NCBI GenBank assembly: GCA_026225945.1
Contig: JAMJFZ010001815.1
Location: forward strand, 18,125,501-18,189,500
Direction: 5' to 3'
DNA from: Cricetomys ansorgei
Taxonomy: Eukaryota; Chordata; Mammalia; Rodentia; Nesomyidae
Length of the DNA: 64,000 bases
Both the position numbers and the translations under genes were made by a program. Numbering within the stretch: position 1 is the stretch's first letter; every line of letters begins with the position of its first letter. Shown in pieces: positions 45,526 to 56,284 of the stretch. A model generated the notes under the pieces. It was not told where the DNA came from and made no database searches. It saw only the letters and a program-made list of their open reading frames with translations.

Positions 45526-45605
45526 TCTCTCTCTCTCCCTCTCTCTTTTTCTGTGTGTGTATCTCTCTCTCTATTTCTGTGTGTGTGTGTGTGTGTACAC
45601 GCGTG
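45526..45605. repeat. (CT)n/(TG)n tract
   Basis: CT repeats with TTTTCTG interruptions, then perfect TG, then ACACGCGTGTGC. Confidence 0.9.
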
Positions 45606-45904
45606 TGCATACAAAGATTTCTGTTCTTATAGAATTGCAATGGTTTAATTCTAGAAACTGTCCTTCAATGTTTAAGCATCAAATTCTGTGCTTTTGGATT
45701 GTATTGTGATAGAATGTATCACTTTAAGAATTGCCATTTAAGTTGTTAACTTGAGTTTTATTTTTTTTAATGTTGAATGATTTTTGGCTTGGGGTTAGGA
45801 CAAGCCTGTCCAGCAATATCTGAAATGGCCCTAAACATAACATTTGCCATATTTTAGTGTGTATTTACATGGCATTTGGAGACCTGATGATTATAAGATA
45901 AAAA
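45606..45904. other. Unassigned DNA
   Basis: Contains GGACAAGCCTGTCCAGCA, a short near-palindrome. No family recognised. Confidence 0.35.
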
Positions 45905-46075
45905 TACTGGTCAATGTTTTCTTTTTCTAGCTCCTAAATTTATTTTGTTATTGGGTCTTTATCAGGATTGGTATCACTCTTCCCTTTTGATTTTATGGAA
46001 TAGTTTGAGAAGCTTTGGAGTTAGGCTCTTTTTAAGGCTTGCCTCAAATATAAATCCTTTTTTACTCAAAGTTTG
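45905..46075 (-). mobile_element. L1 ORF2 fragment, reverse
   Basis: GGATTGGTATCACTCTTCCC, TTTTATGGAATAGTTTGAGA and GGAGTTAGGCTCTTTTTAAG parallel the antisense of the L1 reverse-transcriptase region. Short and decayed. Confidence 0.55.
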
Positions 46076-48832
46076 GTCTGATGCCCAGTACCTTCAAAGG
46101 AACATGGGAACTTGGGAAAAATATAAGCAGAAATAAAACATTAGGCTGGAAAATAAAACATTGAAGATGCTGCACATCCTGTAAAATTAAGTATACCTCC
46201 AAGATTTAAATCTCTTTGCAAAAATAAACACATGCATCACATTTATATGTAAATTTGGTTTTGTCTTTAATGAAAGGAAAATCGTACTAATATCAAAGTA
46301 CTGACTTAAAAATTTACATGTGATTTATTATTGGTATGTTTTCTTATTTATATACTTGTTTTGTGTACCTGAGATCATGTAAAAATTTCCTGGCTTAAAA
46401 GGACTGTGAATGGATAAACTTTAAGATATTCTGGAGCAGATAACCCCAAGGAAGATGCCGAAGAGAAAGTCTACCTAAGATAACACTGGGGCTTGGTGTG
46501 CTGAAGAAGAACAAAGGTAGTATGCTTGCCTCAAGCTTGGAGGTGAGATGAGTGTAGGCTGTATATTCAACTCACTGAATAGGAGTTATATGCAATAGAG
46601 ATGTTACCTCACTTGAGATGATTAAAGTGGAATCAATCAGTAAAACCAGATTAGTAGATATGCCTAACAATTTCAATAATTGCTCTTATGGCGTGAACAG
46701 AAGCATTTGATTATAAATTGCATTATTGGGCCAACTTTCTGCTCCCTTCCTAAGAGTCTTATTTATTTTTCCATTTCCATGTGACTGTTTATATCTTCCT
46801 GTGGGTGGATATTTTCCTGACCCACTTTTTGCCACATCAAGTGTTTTAACAAGTGATTATGAGAAAATGTGTTTGTAAAGTTGTTGTTGCTAAAACTTTA
46901 AGGTATTTAAAAATGACTTAAAGTTCCTGCTAATATGGGGACTTGTGTTTGACAGGTCTCAGTTGGGGCCTTAGATGTTAGATTTCTCCCAAGCCCCCAT
47001 GCACTTTTGAAGGTGCTGACATCAGAACAAACTCAACTCTTGAATAATAAGAATTTACATTAGTGATGAGCCTTAAGCAGTGTCAGACTCCATTGCTTCT
47101 TAAACTAGTCCATAAAATCAAAAGGGAAGAATGCTACCAATTTATTGTTAATTAAATCAGGTAAAGACACAATAAGAAAATAGAATTTTATGGGCGGGGA
47201 AGGGGTATATCTGGTTTTCTTGCATTTCTCTTGCTTTTTATCCTTTGCGACAAAGGCATGGATGTTGTAAATCTCCACTACTCCCTTAACCTGAGTGCTG
47301 GACAAAGATGATATGTGAGGCAGAACCACAGCCACCAACAAAAAGTAAACATAAAATATATATGTATCAGGACTATTTGTTACTACAGCAAGGCTGTCTA
47401 TCTACTGCAAGATCCGTATGTGAATAGTCTCAAACATGACATTCCAAAATAATAAATTACGCATGTTAGAAATCTAAAATTTGCACTTGTGAATTCTGGT
47501 TCCCACTATTGGTCAAAATGGTCATGTCCGTGTCAACCAACCACAGTCTGCAGTTTCCATGGTCCATATGGGTCAATAGGCAGCGAATTAGTGATGCACA
47601 CACAGGTTGACATTTCTCACTTCTAGCCTACATTCAATGATGAGTTGGTATATTTGAAAGCTGCTTCGCAGTTCAAACAGAAGATGTGCTCTAACGAAGG
47701 GTCGTCATAAGACCGATCTAGCATATAATGCTGTTGAAAGTGCCATAGGAAAGGGTTCTGGTTTCACAGGCAACAATTTCTTACTCAACATGTTTTGATT
47801 TGTCTGCCAGCTCTTAAAGGTTAAAGGCAGAAGACATTAAGTCAGTCACCCAAAGAAGAAGGGGATAAAAAACAGAAACGGAAACTGTATACCAAATCAG
47901 ATGCTTGCAGAGTGCTAAGAATGTAGACTTAACATGATCCTGCCTCTGCTTCAAACAAAAGATGTGAAATAAAGGATTATTAGTTTGCTACACTGTAGTA
48001 ACCCTTCCACTCCATGTGTACAATGGAAGAAAATGGCTCCTTTGGCTTAGAAGAGACAAGATGCCCCGTACTGTGAAAATCATGTATTCATTATCTTTCA
48101 TTTACAAGCAACATCAGTCTGTGGTTGAGATGGTTGACTTCAGGCCTTTACAGTTCCCAAAAGCTTAGAAGTAATTATCCTGAGTAAATAGAAAAAAATG
48201 CATAAAAAAGAAAATTAAACTTTTCTTTAGAGAGCTTGACAGGAAAGTTCCCAACCCCGAAGTAGCTGACAAATGCAGTTATATGGTGGTGATTTGGGTC
48301 AAGCAGGGGAACAGATGGATGTTGCCAACTCTGTAGTACAACCATTAAATTAATGCTGTTTCATCTTAACTAAACTCATCGCCATAACTATTCACTATGT
48401 GTAGCTTTTCTTTCTCTATAATATTCTCAGGAGAAGAAAAATACGAGTCAGCAATATTCTATTAAATTGATTTCTGGGGAAAATTCATTAAATTATACTC
48501 CAAAATGGATATTTTATTTGAACTTACTCTTTGGATTTTATAGTTAATTTATAAATTAGTTGGAGCAATACTGAGGTATTTTTAATAAAAATAAATTCCT
48601 GTGTGAAGCCCATAAACAAAACCCAATGATTTATTATTTGTTGTATTAATAATCAATGCATCTAGTCCATGAAATTTAGGTAACTATCATTTTTTAGACA
48701 CATGTAAAATCCTCCATTACCACTTAAGTGCCATTGATATATATCCTTTGTTCTATATTGAAAACTCTATAATTTTCAATAGATTAATAATATATCTTTC
48801 TGAGTTTCAATATAATTAAATGATTATATAGA
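46076..48832. other. Unassigned DNA, no gene seen
   Basis: About 2.8 kb with no recognised repeat, RNA or exon, the longest such stretch here. Frames are short (up to 78 codons) without domains. Confidence 0.4.
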
Positions 48833-48990
48833 TTATATCTATATAATATTTATATATATACATACATAAAATATCTATATCTCTATATAGATAGATTATA
48901 ATATATATTATAATATCTCTCTCTCCATATATATGGATTATATATATATATATATATATATAATCTCTATATATAGAGATTATATATAAA
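48833..48990. repeat. TA-rich palindromic low-complexity DNA
   Basis: TA repeats with GATTATAT and ATATCTCT variants. 48955-48988 is a perfect 34-bp palindrome centred on TCTCTATATATAGAGA. Likely to extrude hairpins and to vary in length. Confidence 0.9.
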
Positions 48991-49418
48991 CTACATATTA
49001 TAGAATCTGAAAAATGATCCTCCTGCCTTGAAATATGGTGATTTACACTTTTAAATTTTCTAAAAGACCATTTTCCTAAGTGTTTATGTATATTGTTAAA
49101 TTTTTTCATTGAAATGTTTTTCATTTTGCAATTAACATACACATGCTTTTAATGAGCAATTCATTTACATGAGTAGATATTTTACTCACTTCCTTGGAAA
49201 CAAACCCCATAATCCTAGAGTAAGTTTCTCCACAAAGCTAAATATATTTTATGTATCAAACCATAAACTGAGAATGTTTATAAGATTCTTAGCAATAATT
49301 CACAACCATTGAACTATTCTCGGAGAAATAAACGTCAAGAATACAATAGGACAATGTGGTTAAAATAGACAAAAACTTCAGGTTCAAGTAAATGCTTTAT
49401 CTTAAAGACTAAAGTCAG
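48991..49418. other. Unassigned DNA
   Basis: Nothing recognised. Confidence 0.4.
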
Positions 49419-49550
49419 GCTGGAGGATCAGCAGTTAGCACTGCTCTTGCAGTGGACCTGAGTTCATTCTCTTGCATGCGTGTCAGCCAGATCACAAGGG
49501 CCTGTAACTACAACCCTAGTGGATTTTCTTCTGGCTTCTGGCTTTGTAGA

Positions 49551-49552
<2 letters not shown>
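49419..49552 (+). mobile_element. B3 SINE
   Basis: GGCTGGAGGATCAGCAGTTA, CTCTTGCAGTGGACCTGAGT, AGGGCCTGTAACTACAACCC and TCTTCTGGCTTCTGG are in order. A CA tract replaces the tail. Confidence 0.85.

Positions 49553-49599
<47 letters not shown>
49553..49599. repeat. (CA)n microsatellite at a SINE tail
   Basis: A perfect CA run of about 47 bp grown from the tail of the adjacent B3. Confidence 0.95.
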
Positions 49600-49601
<2 letters not shown>

Positions 49602-49629
49602 ATAGTTAAAGATTAAAATCTTAGCTCTA

Positions 49630-49804
49630 GCCGGGTGGTAGTGGTGTACACCTTTAATCCCAGCACTAAGGAGGCAGAGGCAGGTGGATCTCTGTGAATT
49701 TGAGGCCAGCCTGGTTTACAGAGTGAGTTCCAGGACAGTCAGAGTTACAGCAGAGAAACCCTGTCTTGAAAGATAAAATAAAATGAAAATAAAATAAAAT
49801 AAAA
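49630..49804 (+). mobile_element. B1 SINE
   Basis: GCCGGGTGGTAGTGGTGTAC, GGAGGCAGAGGCAGGTGGAT and CAGAGTTACAGCAGAGAAAC then an AAAATAAAAT tail. TAGCTCTA and TACCTCTA flank it as a likely target duplication. Confidence 0.95.
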
Positions 49805-50699
49805 CCATACCTCTAAACTTCATTTGTTGTTTTATTGCTTTGCTTTTTCTATATTTTTTTATTGTTTTTTTTTCACTTATTAACACTTGGAAATTTAGGT
49901 CTATGGTAGCTTTACTAGAGAACACGATGGAGAATCCTGAGTTTTCTAAACATTCTGTAATAATAGCCTACCATTTGACTCTTAGCTAAGGTTCACACCA
50001 ACACAATACTTTAGTGGGCCAAGATCACTATTCTATAAAAGAAATAATATTTATTTACTTCTCTAGAGAGCCACAAATTTTAATTAATTCTTTGAAAGAG
50101 CTTTTGACCTCCTTGAAAGTGTGCTAGCTTTTATAATAATGATCTCTATTTTTGGTTTGGTCATATTTTCAAAATCACCTTTAGAATGACTTCCATGGCA
50201 GATATTGCAATAAAATGTAAAGTAAATTAAAATTAAATAAGACTACCCATTTTCAATGCCCATCTGCATTACACTGCCCATAAGGAAAGCAGGCCCTGTG
50301 ACCTTCGACAAAGGCATAATGGATCCTCAGAATTCCATCCATTTGAAATGAGGCTATCACCTTGGAGTTTCTTTTTTACACTATTCTCTATCACTCAGAT
50401 TTTCTCACCACCAAACCAGTAACAGAAACAACTGTGTTCCAAGGTCTTCTTAAGTACAGACATCTATTAATGATTAGATGCAGTTTTCATCATGAATTTT
50501 ACTCCGTATTTCAAATATTTCTGCTTCTCATAAGAAATTTAAAATAAAGTTGTTTGAAAAACGATAGGGAAGGATTGTTTCATGTTTGTCTAATATGCAT
50601 ATTATGCTGAAGAAGTTACATTATTGAAGGTGATAATGCTCCTCATAAAGAGTCGTAGGCTAAGGCATCGGTGACAGTGTTAGGCATGGGAACCTTTTC
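49805..50699. other. Unassigned DNA
   Basis: No family recognised. The right part may belong to the L1 that follows. Confidence 0.35.
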
Positions 50700-51553
50700 T
50701 TTGAGATTTGTCAGGGGAGTTGAACAGATTTCCAACATAATGAAGGGACATTGTGGTTGCCTTTGTTTGCCTCACAGGATGTAAAGACCCTACTGATAAA
50801 AACACTAGTCTTGGAGAAATAGAACTGGCACTGACTTGGAACTCTCCCCTTGAGGATCAGTTCTCATTGTATCAGAAGGTGATATGCAAGCATCTGTGGG
50901 AGAAAAGCAGTCAATAGTCCTCCCCAGCTGTAAATCCTATGTACCAGAGCAATGACCATCATGGCTAGACACCCCCAAGAATCCAAGAGTGGCATTTATA
51001 CCTTAGAGGCACACAACAGCTATCTAATGAGTCTTAAGACCTGCTGAATAGGAGGCAATTCATGCCTGTTGCTGTGAAACTAACCAACTACCCATTGCTG
51101 ATGAGATCATGGCACTAGAGGAGAACCTACTATTGCCACTTTCCTAAAACTATAATTTCTAACTTCATTCTAAGTATTTACCCACAGAAAAGTGTAGCTC
51201 TTACCCTCATCAAGGCAGATTGTTTTTGAAGCAGACAGAGATCATTACAGAAAGACACAATTGGTCACAATGCAGAAAGCAAGTTACTGTGCAGGCACCC
51301 AACCCCAGTTGATATATATACAGCAAAACTCCTACACCCAAGACTCAGAAGCAGCATGGGAGAGGGTGGGGAAAGATAGTGAGAGTCAGAGGAGCAGTCC
51401 ATATGCTATGAGACAGTATCTTCTACACATGAAAGGGAAACTATATCCATGAATTCTCAACAATATGATCACCAGACCTACACAATGACACCATGACCTA
51501 ATATGTCAACATGAATGGGGGAAATCTCACAATGCCCATCCCTAAATGAAGAG
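50700..51553 (+). mobile_element. L1 3' region (Lx-like), part 1
   Basis: CTTGGAGAAATAGAACTGGC, CCAGAAGGTG-like TATCAGAAGGTGATA, GAGAAAAGCAGTCAATAG, AGACACAATTGGTCACAATG and GATATATATACAGCAAAACT are L1 3'-UTR landmarks in order. It breaks at ATGAAGAG (51553), where a reversed LTR begins, and resumes at 52396. The left boundary is approximate. Confidence 0.75.
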
Positions 51554-51829
51554 TGTTTTAATCAGTTTTCTATTACTATATAAAACATTCTGACCAAAGT
51601 CACTTGGAGAAGAAAGAGCTTATTTGGATTATAGGTTCCAATCACAGCCCATCATAAGGGAAAGTCAGGCAGGAATTCAACGTAAGAACCTAGAAGTGGG
51701 AACTGAAGCAGAGGCCATGGAGGAACACTGATTACTGGCTTCCTTTTCATGGCTTTCTCAGCCTGCTTTCTTATATCACCCACGCCCACCTGACCAGGGC
51801 TGGCACTGCCTCCAGTAGGATGGGTTCTA
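51554..51829 (-). mobile_element. MaLR LTR, reverse, left part (outer LTR)
   Basis: TGTTTTAATCAGTTTTCTAT start, TCAGGCAGGAATTC, GAAGCAGAGGCCATGGAGG and CTCAGCCTGCTTTCTTATA are the reversed LTR. It is interrupted by a second MaLR LTR in plus orientation and continues at 52246. Confidence 0.8.
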
Positions 51830-52245
51830 TGCTGAATAGTTTTATGTCAATTTGACACAGTTAAAATCATCTAAGAGGAGGGAACCTCAGTTAAGAAAAT
51901 GCCTCCATAAGATTGGGCTGTGGGCAAGCCTGTAAGGCATTTTCTCAGTTAGTGATTGATGATGGGGAGCCCAGCCTGTTGTTGGTGCTACCATCCCTCG
52001 GCTGGTGGTCTTGAGTTCTACAAGAAATCTGGCTGAGCAAGTCACGAAGAGCAAACCAGTAAGCAGCACCCCTCCATGACCTCTGCATCAGCTCCTGCCT
52101 CCAAGTTCCCACCCTGTTTGAGTTCCTGTCTTGACTTTGATCAGGTAATGAATGGTGATATGGAAGTGTAAGCCAAATAAATCCTTTCCTCTCCAACTTG
52201 CTTTTGGTCACTGTGTTTCAAGGCAGCAACAGAAACTCTAAGACA
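51830..52245 (+). mobile_element. MaLR (ORR1/MT-type) solo LTR inside another MaLR LTR
   Basis: About 416 bp: TTTTATGTCAATTTGACACA, GCCTGTAAGGCATTTTCTCA, TTGAGTTCTACAAGAAATC, GCCAAATAAATCCTTTCC (AATAAA signal) and AACTCTAAGACA end. It is the youngest layer here. The flanks are too diverged for a sure duplication; TATGC and CATGC may be the trace. Confidence 0.85.
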
Positions 52246-52395
52246 TGCCCTCACATACCAATTATTCATTAGGAAAATACCCCACAGACTTGCCTACAGG
52301 CAATCTCAATATGGTGTAAGGAATTTCTCAACTGAAGTTCCCTCTTCCCAAGTGATTCTAGCTTACATCAAGTTGACAAAATATTAACCATCACA
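52246..52395 (-). mobile_element. MaLR LTR, reverse, right part (outer LTR)
   Basis: GACTTGCCTACAGGCAATCT, TTCCCAAGTGATTCTAGC and ATCAAGTTGACAAAA continue the reversed LTR to CATCACA. AAGAG before 51554 and AGCAG after 52395 are at the insertion point in the L1 and may be a diverged duplication. Confidence 0.75.
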
Positions 52396-52740
52396 AGCAG
52401 TTACAGGCAATTAATGTTTGTTGAGAGAGAGAGACAATCAGTCTTCTCCAAAGATCTGCCCCTTGATAGGTCATCCAATCCCAAATGGTCAGTGTTAAAC
52501 AAATTCACATACATGCAACATTACACAGACTCAGTAGACTGGCTATATGTATATGTATATATTTGTATGTGTGTGTGTGTGTGTATTCAAACACATAGGT
52601 TACAATAATTAAAAAGAGGAGGTCATGAATTTGAGAAGGAGTGGGGGGACACATCTGAAGTTGCATAGGGAGAGGTAGAAATTATGTAAACACAGTATTC
52701 CTGTATAAAATTATTTTTTAAATTAAAAATTTAAAAACAG
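52396..52740 (+). mobile_element. L1 3' end (Lx-like), part 2
   Basis: TTACAGGCAATTAATGTTTG, CAATCAGTCTTCTCC, AGGAGGTCATGAATTTGAGA and GAGAGGTAGAAATTATGTAA reach the L1 terminus with an A-rich tail. It is continuous in L1 order with 51553, which confirms the nested insertion. Confidence 0.8.
52555..52583. repeat. Short (TG)n/TATG tract in L1
   Basis: TATATTTGTATG then perfect TG, in the place where this L1 3' end carries such a tract. Confidence 0.85.
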
Positions 52741-53839
52741 AATCTGAGCACATTTCTTTTCCCTCAGATTAATTATAGAAGCGTTAATTTGGAGGTCATG
52801 TCTGAAAAAAATAACATGTAATTTAAAGGAATTTTTTCTGATATTATACCTTCCTCACCTTTCCATCTCAAATGATTTTCTGTTTCATCCTCAAATTCAT
52901 TTCATATCTTGTTGACTTATGTTGCTTTCCCTTTACCTCTTCCTGAATATTGGGAAGCACAAGGACAAACTAGTGTTACAAATGAATTATACTTGCAGAT
53001 TTATTCTAAACATAGGCATTTATATATAAAGACAACAAAAATTGTTAGTAAAACAATTCTCTGTGGCTTATTTCAAGCAGACAATGACTGCAATTTATTA
53101 TTTCCAACCTCCACATTGTGTATGGCTCCACCTTGCATCACACTTTATTCCAAGTTATATTGATTAGTAATTATATTAAATGTATAGAAAAGTTAAAAGG
53201 ACAGTAAAGGAGACATGTATGCCCTCTCTCCAATCCCAGATTTTAAGTTTCTTCTCTGATCTCACAATATTACTTACAGCATCTCCTTCAAGAAGCAGCT
53301 TCCACTGTCAAGTTTTTATATGATCTCTGCCTCCATGATTCTATGAACAACACAGAATGGAAGTCACCAGACTTTAATCTGTGTGTATTATCCAGCCACG
53401 GCCTCTTTCTTCTGGGACATAACTTAAAATAGATTTTATTCTTCTTATTTTAACAGTTCAAACCATGAAGAACAATATATGAACCAGTAATAATGGGTAG
53501 CCTGAAAGTTCTAAAAGTTTATTTTTTTCTCTTTACAATAAAGTTCACTAATGCTTAAAACTGAGTATTAGTATTTTTTTAATTTTATCTAGATGATAAT
53601 ATTAAAGAGATTTTTGAATCTTTTTTCCCCATTCAACATTGAGTTTGGATGTAATTAACATTTTCTACAGGTTGATTTTACAGTTGTAAACTACTGTATA
53701 GCAAAGGCACCACGGAGAATATCACAATGTACTCTGTAACACCCTTATTGATAGGTTCTAGGCCATGTCCAATGCTTGGTCATTAAAAAATACAGCTTTG
53801 CTAGGCGCCTTCATCCTTCTAGTATTCACGTGCCGGAGT
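52741..53839. other. Unassigned DNA
   Basis: AT-rich, nothing recognised. Confidence 0.4.
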
Positions 53840-54239
53840 ACCTCTGCTATATCTGGGGGTTACACTGACCTCTGCTGTATCTAGGGGTTACACTGACCTC
53901 TGCTATATCTGGGGGTTACACTGACCTCTGCTATATCTGGGGGTTACACTGACCTCTGCTATATCTATCTAGGAGTTACACTGACCTCTGCTATATCTGG
54001 GGGTTACACTGACCTCTGCTATATCTGGGGGTTACACTGACCTCTGCTATATCTGGGGGTTACACTGACCTCTGCTATATCTGGGGGTTATACTGACCTC
54101 TGCTATATCTGGGGGTTACACTGACCTCTGCTATATCTAGGGGTTACACTGACCTCTGCTATATCTAGGGGTTACACTGACCTCTGCTATATCTAGGGGT
54201 TACACTGACCTCTGCTATATGTATCTAGGGGTTACACTG
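53840..54239. repeat. Minisatellite: 14 tandem units of 28 bp
   Basis: Exactly 400 bp: twelve 28-bp units and two 32-bp units (53952-53983 and 54208-54239) that carry a 4-bp insertion. Each unit opens ACCTCTGCTATATCT and closes GGGGGTTACACTG. The G run reads GGGGG mainly in units 1, 3-4 and 6-10 and AGGGG in units 2 and 11-14, so variants are clustered. Thirteen junctions contain TGACCT. It has no open frame (28 is not a multiple of 3). Confidence 0.98.
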
Positions 54240-54319
54240 CAGACTATGGGGCACGGTCATCAGCTTTGTCAGCTGCTGTCTGCTCACTGCGCTCTTTCCA
54301 GAAGCATACCATTAGCATT

Positions 54320-55330
54320 AGACAGATGCTACCACCTCTGTCTAATTTTTATTATTAGCATCTCCTTGCTATTTTATTTGCATTTTCTGGTTGCCAGTGT
54401 ACACGTTATGAGTCTTAGTGACTCCCTGCTCCAAATTGATCCATTTTCTCTGTACTGCTAGACCAGGATATGTCATTTCATGAGGAACTCTGTTGCTGAC
54501 CAAGACTACTGAGGTCTAGAAAGCCCAACCAGATAGAGGGTTCTCTTTCCAATTCATCATGTGTTTTGCTTGTTTATTTGTTTGATTGGCTGGTTGTTTT
54601 TTGTTGTGTTTTGCTTTTTTACTAATTCATTTTTAATTGTCAGTTTCTGATGTTCATGAGGCTGGATAACATACAGACCTTAGTGACTTGCATGTCTAGT
54701 ATCTAGCCCAATCCCTATGGGCCTTCTGGCAGGTTGCTTGGCCACTGGATATTTGCTCCCATGCACCTATCCCTGCTTATATCTTCTGGTTAGTTTTTCT
54801 GAGTTAAAAGACAGAGCATTTCAAATTCATGATTCTCTTATTCATTTTCTCTTCACTGAGAATAACGGTTGGTTTCTATGTGTGCTACTTCTATAATTCT
54901 CTTTAAGTTTTTTTTTTAGTACTTATCCTATTTTTACTAATTATTTTATATTAAAATTTACCCATCCAAATAATTGATAGTGTAATGCCTTCTTGGTAGT
55001 CCATAACTGGCACAAAAAAAAAGTACTGAAATTGAACACATTTTCATGTGTATTGATCATTCAGCTTCTTAGAATCACAAGCAGTTAGGTAAGTGGATGG
55101 GTAGGTGAACAGATGGATAGATAGATGGATAGATACACTGCTTTTATGGAGTGTATGTAGCTTATGTGTTTCCCATACTAATATTTAACTTCTCCAAATT
55201 GATTATTTATCTTGACACTTAGGTCTTTTGTCATAAAGAAATTGATCAATATTTTCATTATGATTTGTACATTTTATGTCCTTCTTAGTAAGTTCTTCAT
55301 CACCTGGTGTCATAAAGACCCTCCACTAAT
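54320..55330 (+). mobile_element. Ancient L1M 3'-UTR fragment
   Basis: GCATCTCCTTGCTATTTTAT then TTGCATTTTCTGG near the start, and AAATTGATCAATATTTTCAT, TGATTTGTACATTTTATGTC and GGTGTCATAAAGACCC near the end, are landmarks of old mammalian L1 3' ends. The middle is degraded and may include other DNA. Confidence 0.45.
55089..55136. repeat. GATG/GATA tetranucleotide tract
   Basis: Imperfect GGTA, GATG and GATA units inside the old L1 fragment. Confidence 0.85.
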
Positions 55331-55414
55331 TATTTCACCTAAGTTAGAATTGTGCTTTATTTTTAATATGATCTATGTATGATATATATATACTCATACC
55401 AGTCTAGGTGTAGA

Positions 55415-56278
55415 TGTAGGCATTGATTTTATTATTAATCTTGTAGGTTCATGGCAAAAGACAGTTGATTCTTTGCTAATTCAATCCCTGGTCCTAGAGG
55501 GTTACAGCCTCCCTATAATCTAATCTTAAGCCTAAACTTAGAAGGTTTCAGCCTCCATACAATCTAATCTGCAAACCTAAACCTAGAATGTTTCAGCCTC
55601 TGAGACTTACTACTGACTGAGATCACACTGACTAGCTGTCTTCTGAACTACCTCCTTTTCACTCAGAGCTATACTGTGAACTCCGGAATGTAACTGTAAA
55701 CTGTCTACTTCTCTCTAATTTTTCCCTGCTTATTCTGGACTGGCTCTGCTCTTCTCAGCTTCCCTTCTGAACTGAACTGTCTGTGAGCTGACTGCATTCA
55801 AACTGCCTGACCTGAACTAACTCTCAGCTTCTCACTGAGCTCTGCCACTTGTCGCTTGTCTGCTTCCCATCTGCTTCCACCTTGCTTCTCCTTGAACTCT
55901 ACTTTCACACTCTGCTTCTACTCCTTGTTTCTCTCTCTCTCTTTCTCTGAGCTCTGCCTCCATTGACTGTTCCTTCTACATCTTGAGAGTTGGGATTAAA
56001 AGCATTTGTCACCACTTCCTTCTGAGTTGGGATTAAAGGCCTGTACTCCATTTCCTTCACCACAGAGATCCCTTTCACCTAGCACTAGCACAAACAGAAG
56101 ACAGGATTAATCTGACTAACTTTCTTTCTGCATTCCATCCAGATCACATAGGCCTCTTAATGTGATCCCTTCATCTAGGCCTTTGGATGTTATCCTTTCC
56201 TAGCCATCACATAGGCCTTTCCTAGAGCAGCCATATTGCTGGATTAGAAGATTAAATGTTTCTCTACATGTTTACACT
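55415..56278 (-). mobile_element. Long ERVK-like LTR, reverse
   Basis: On the minus strand it begins TGTAGAGAAACATTTAATC; the left end is TGTAGGCATTG, with TTTATTATTA marking the polyadenylation region. Its first bases match those of 60971 (TGTAGAGAAACACTT). It contains 2.25 copies of a 44-45-bp repeat (55501-55600) and two GAGTTGGGATTAAA pieces resembling B1. The flanks TGTAGA and TGTTTA match at four of six. Confidence 0.65.
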
Positions 56279-56284
56279 TAATCA

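Noticed and set aside
51554..52395. First read as DNA transposons with long terminal similarity
   Set aside because: The pieces run TG to CA, have AATAAA about 50 bp from the 3' end and match MaLR LTR layout, so they are LTRs.
53840..54239. CRISPR array
   Set aside because: Units are directly adjacent 28-bp repeats with no variable spacers, and the DNA is a mammalian nuclear type. It is a minisatellite.
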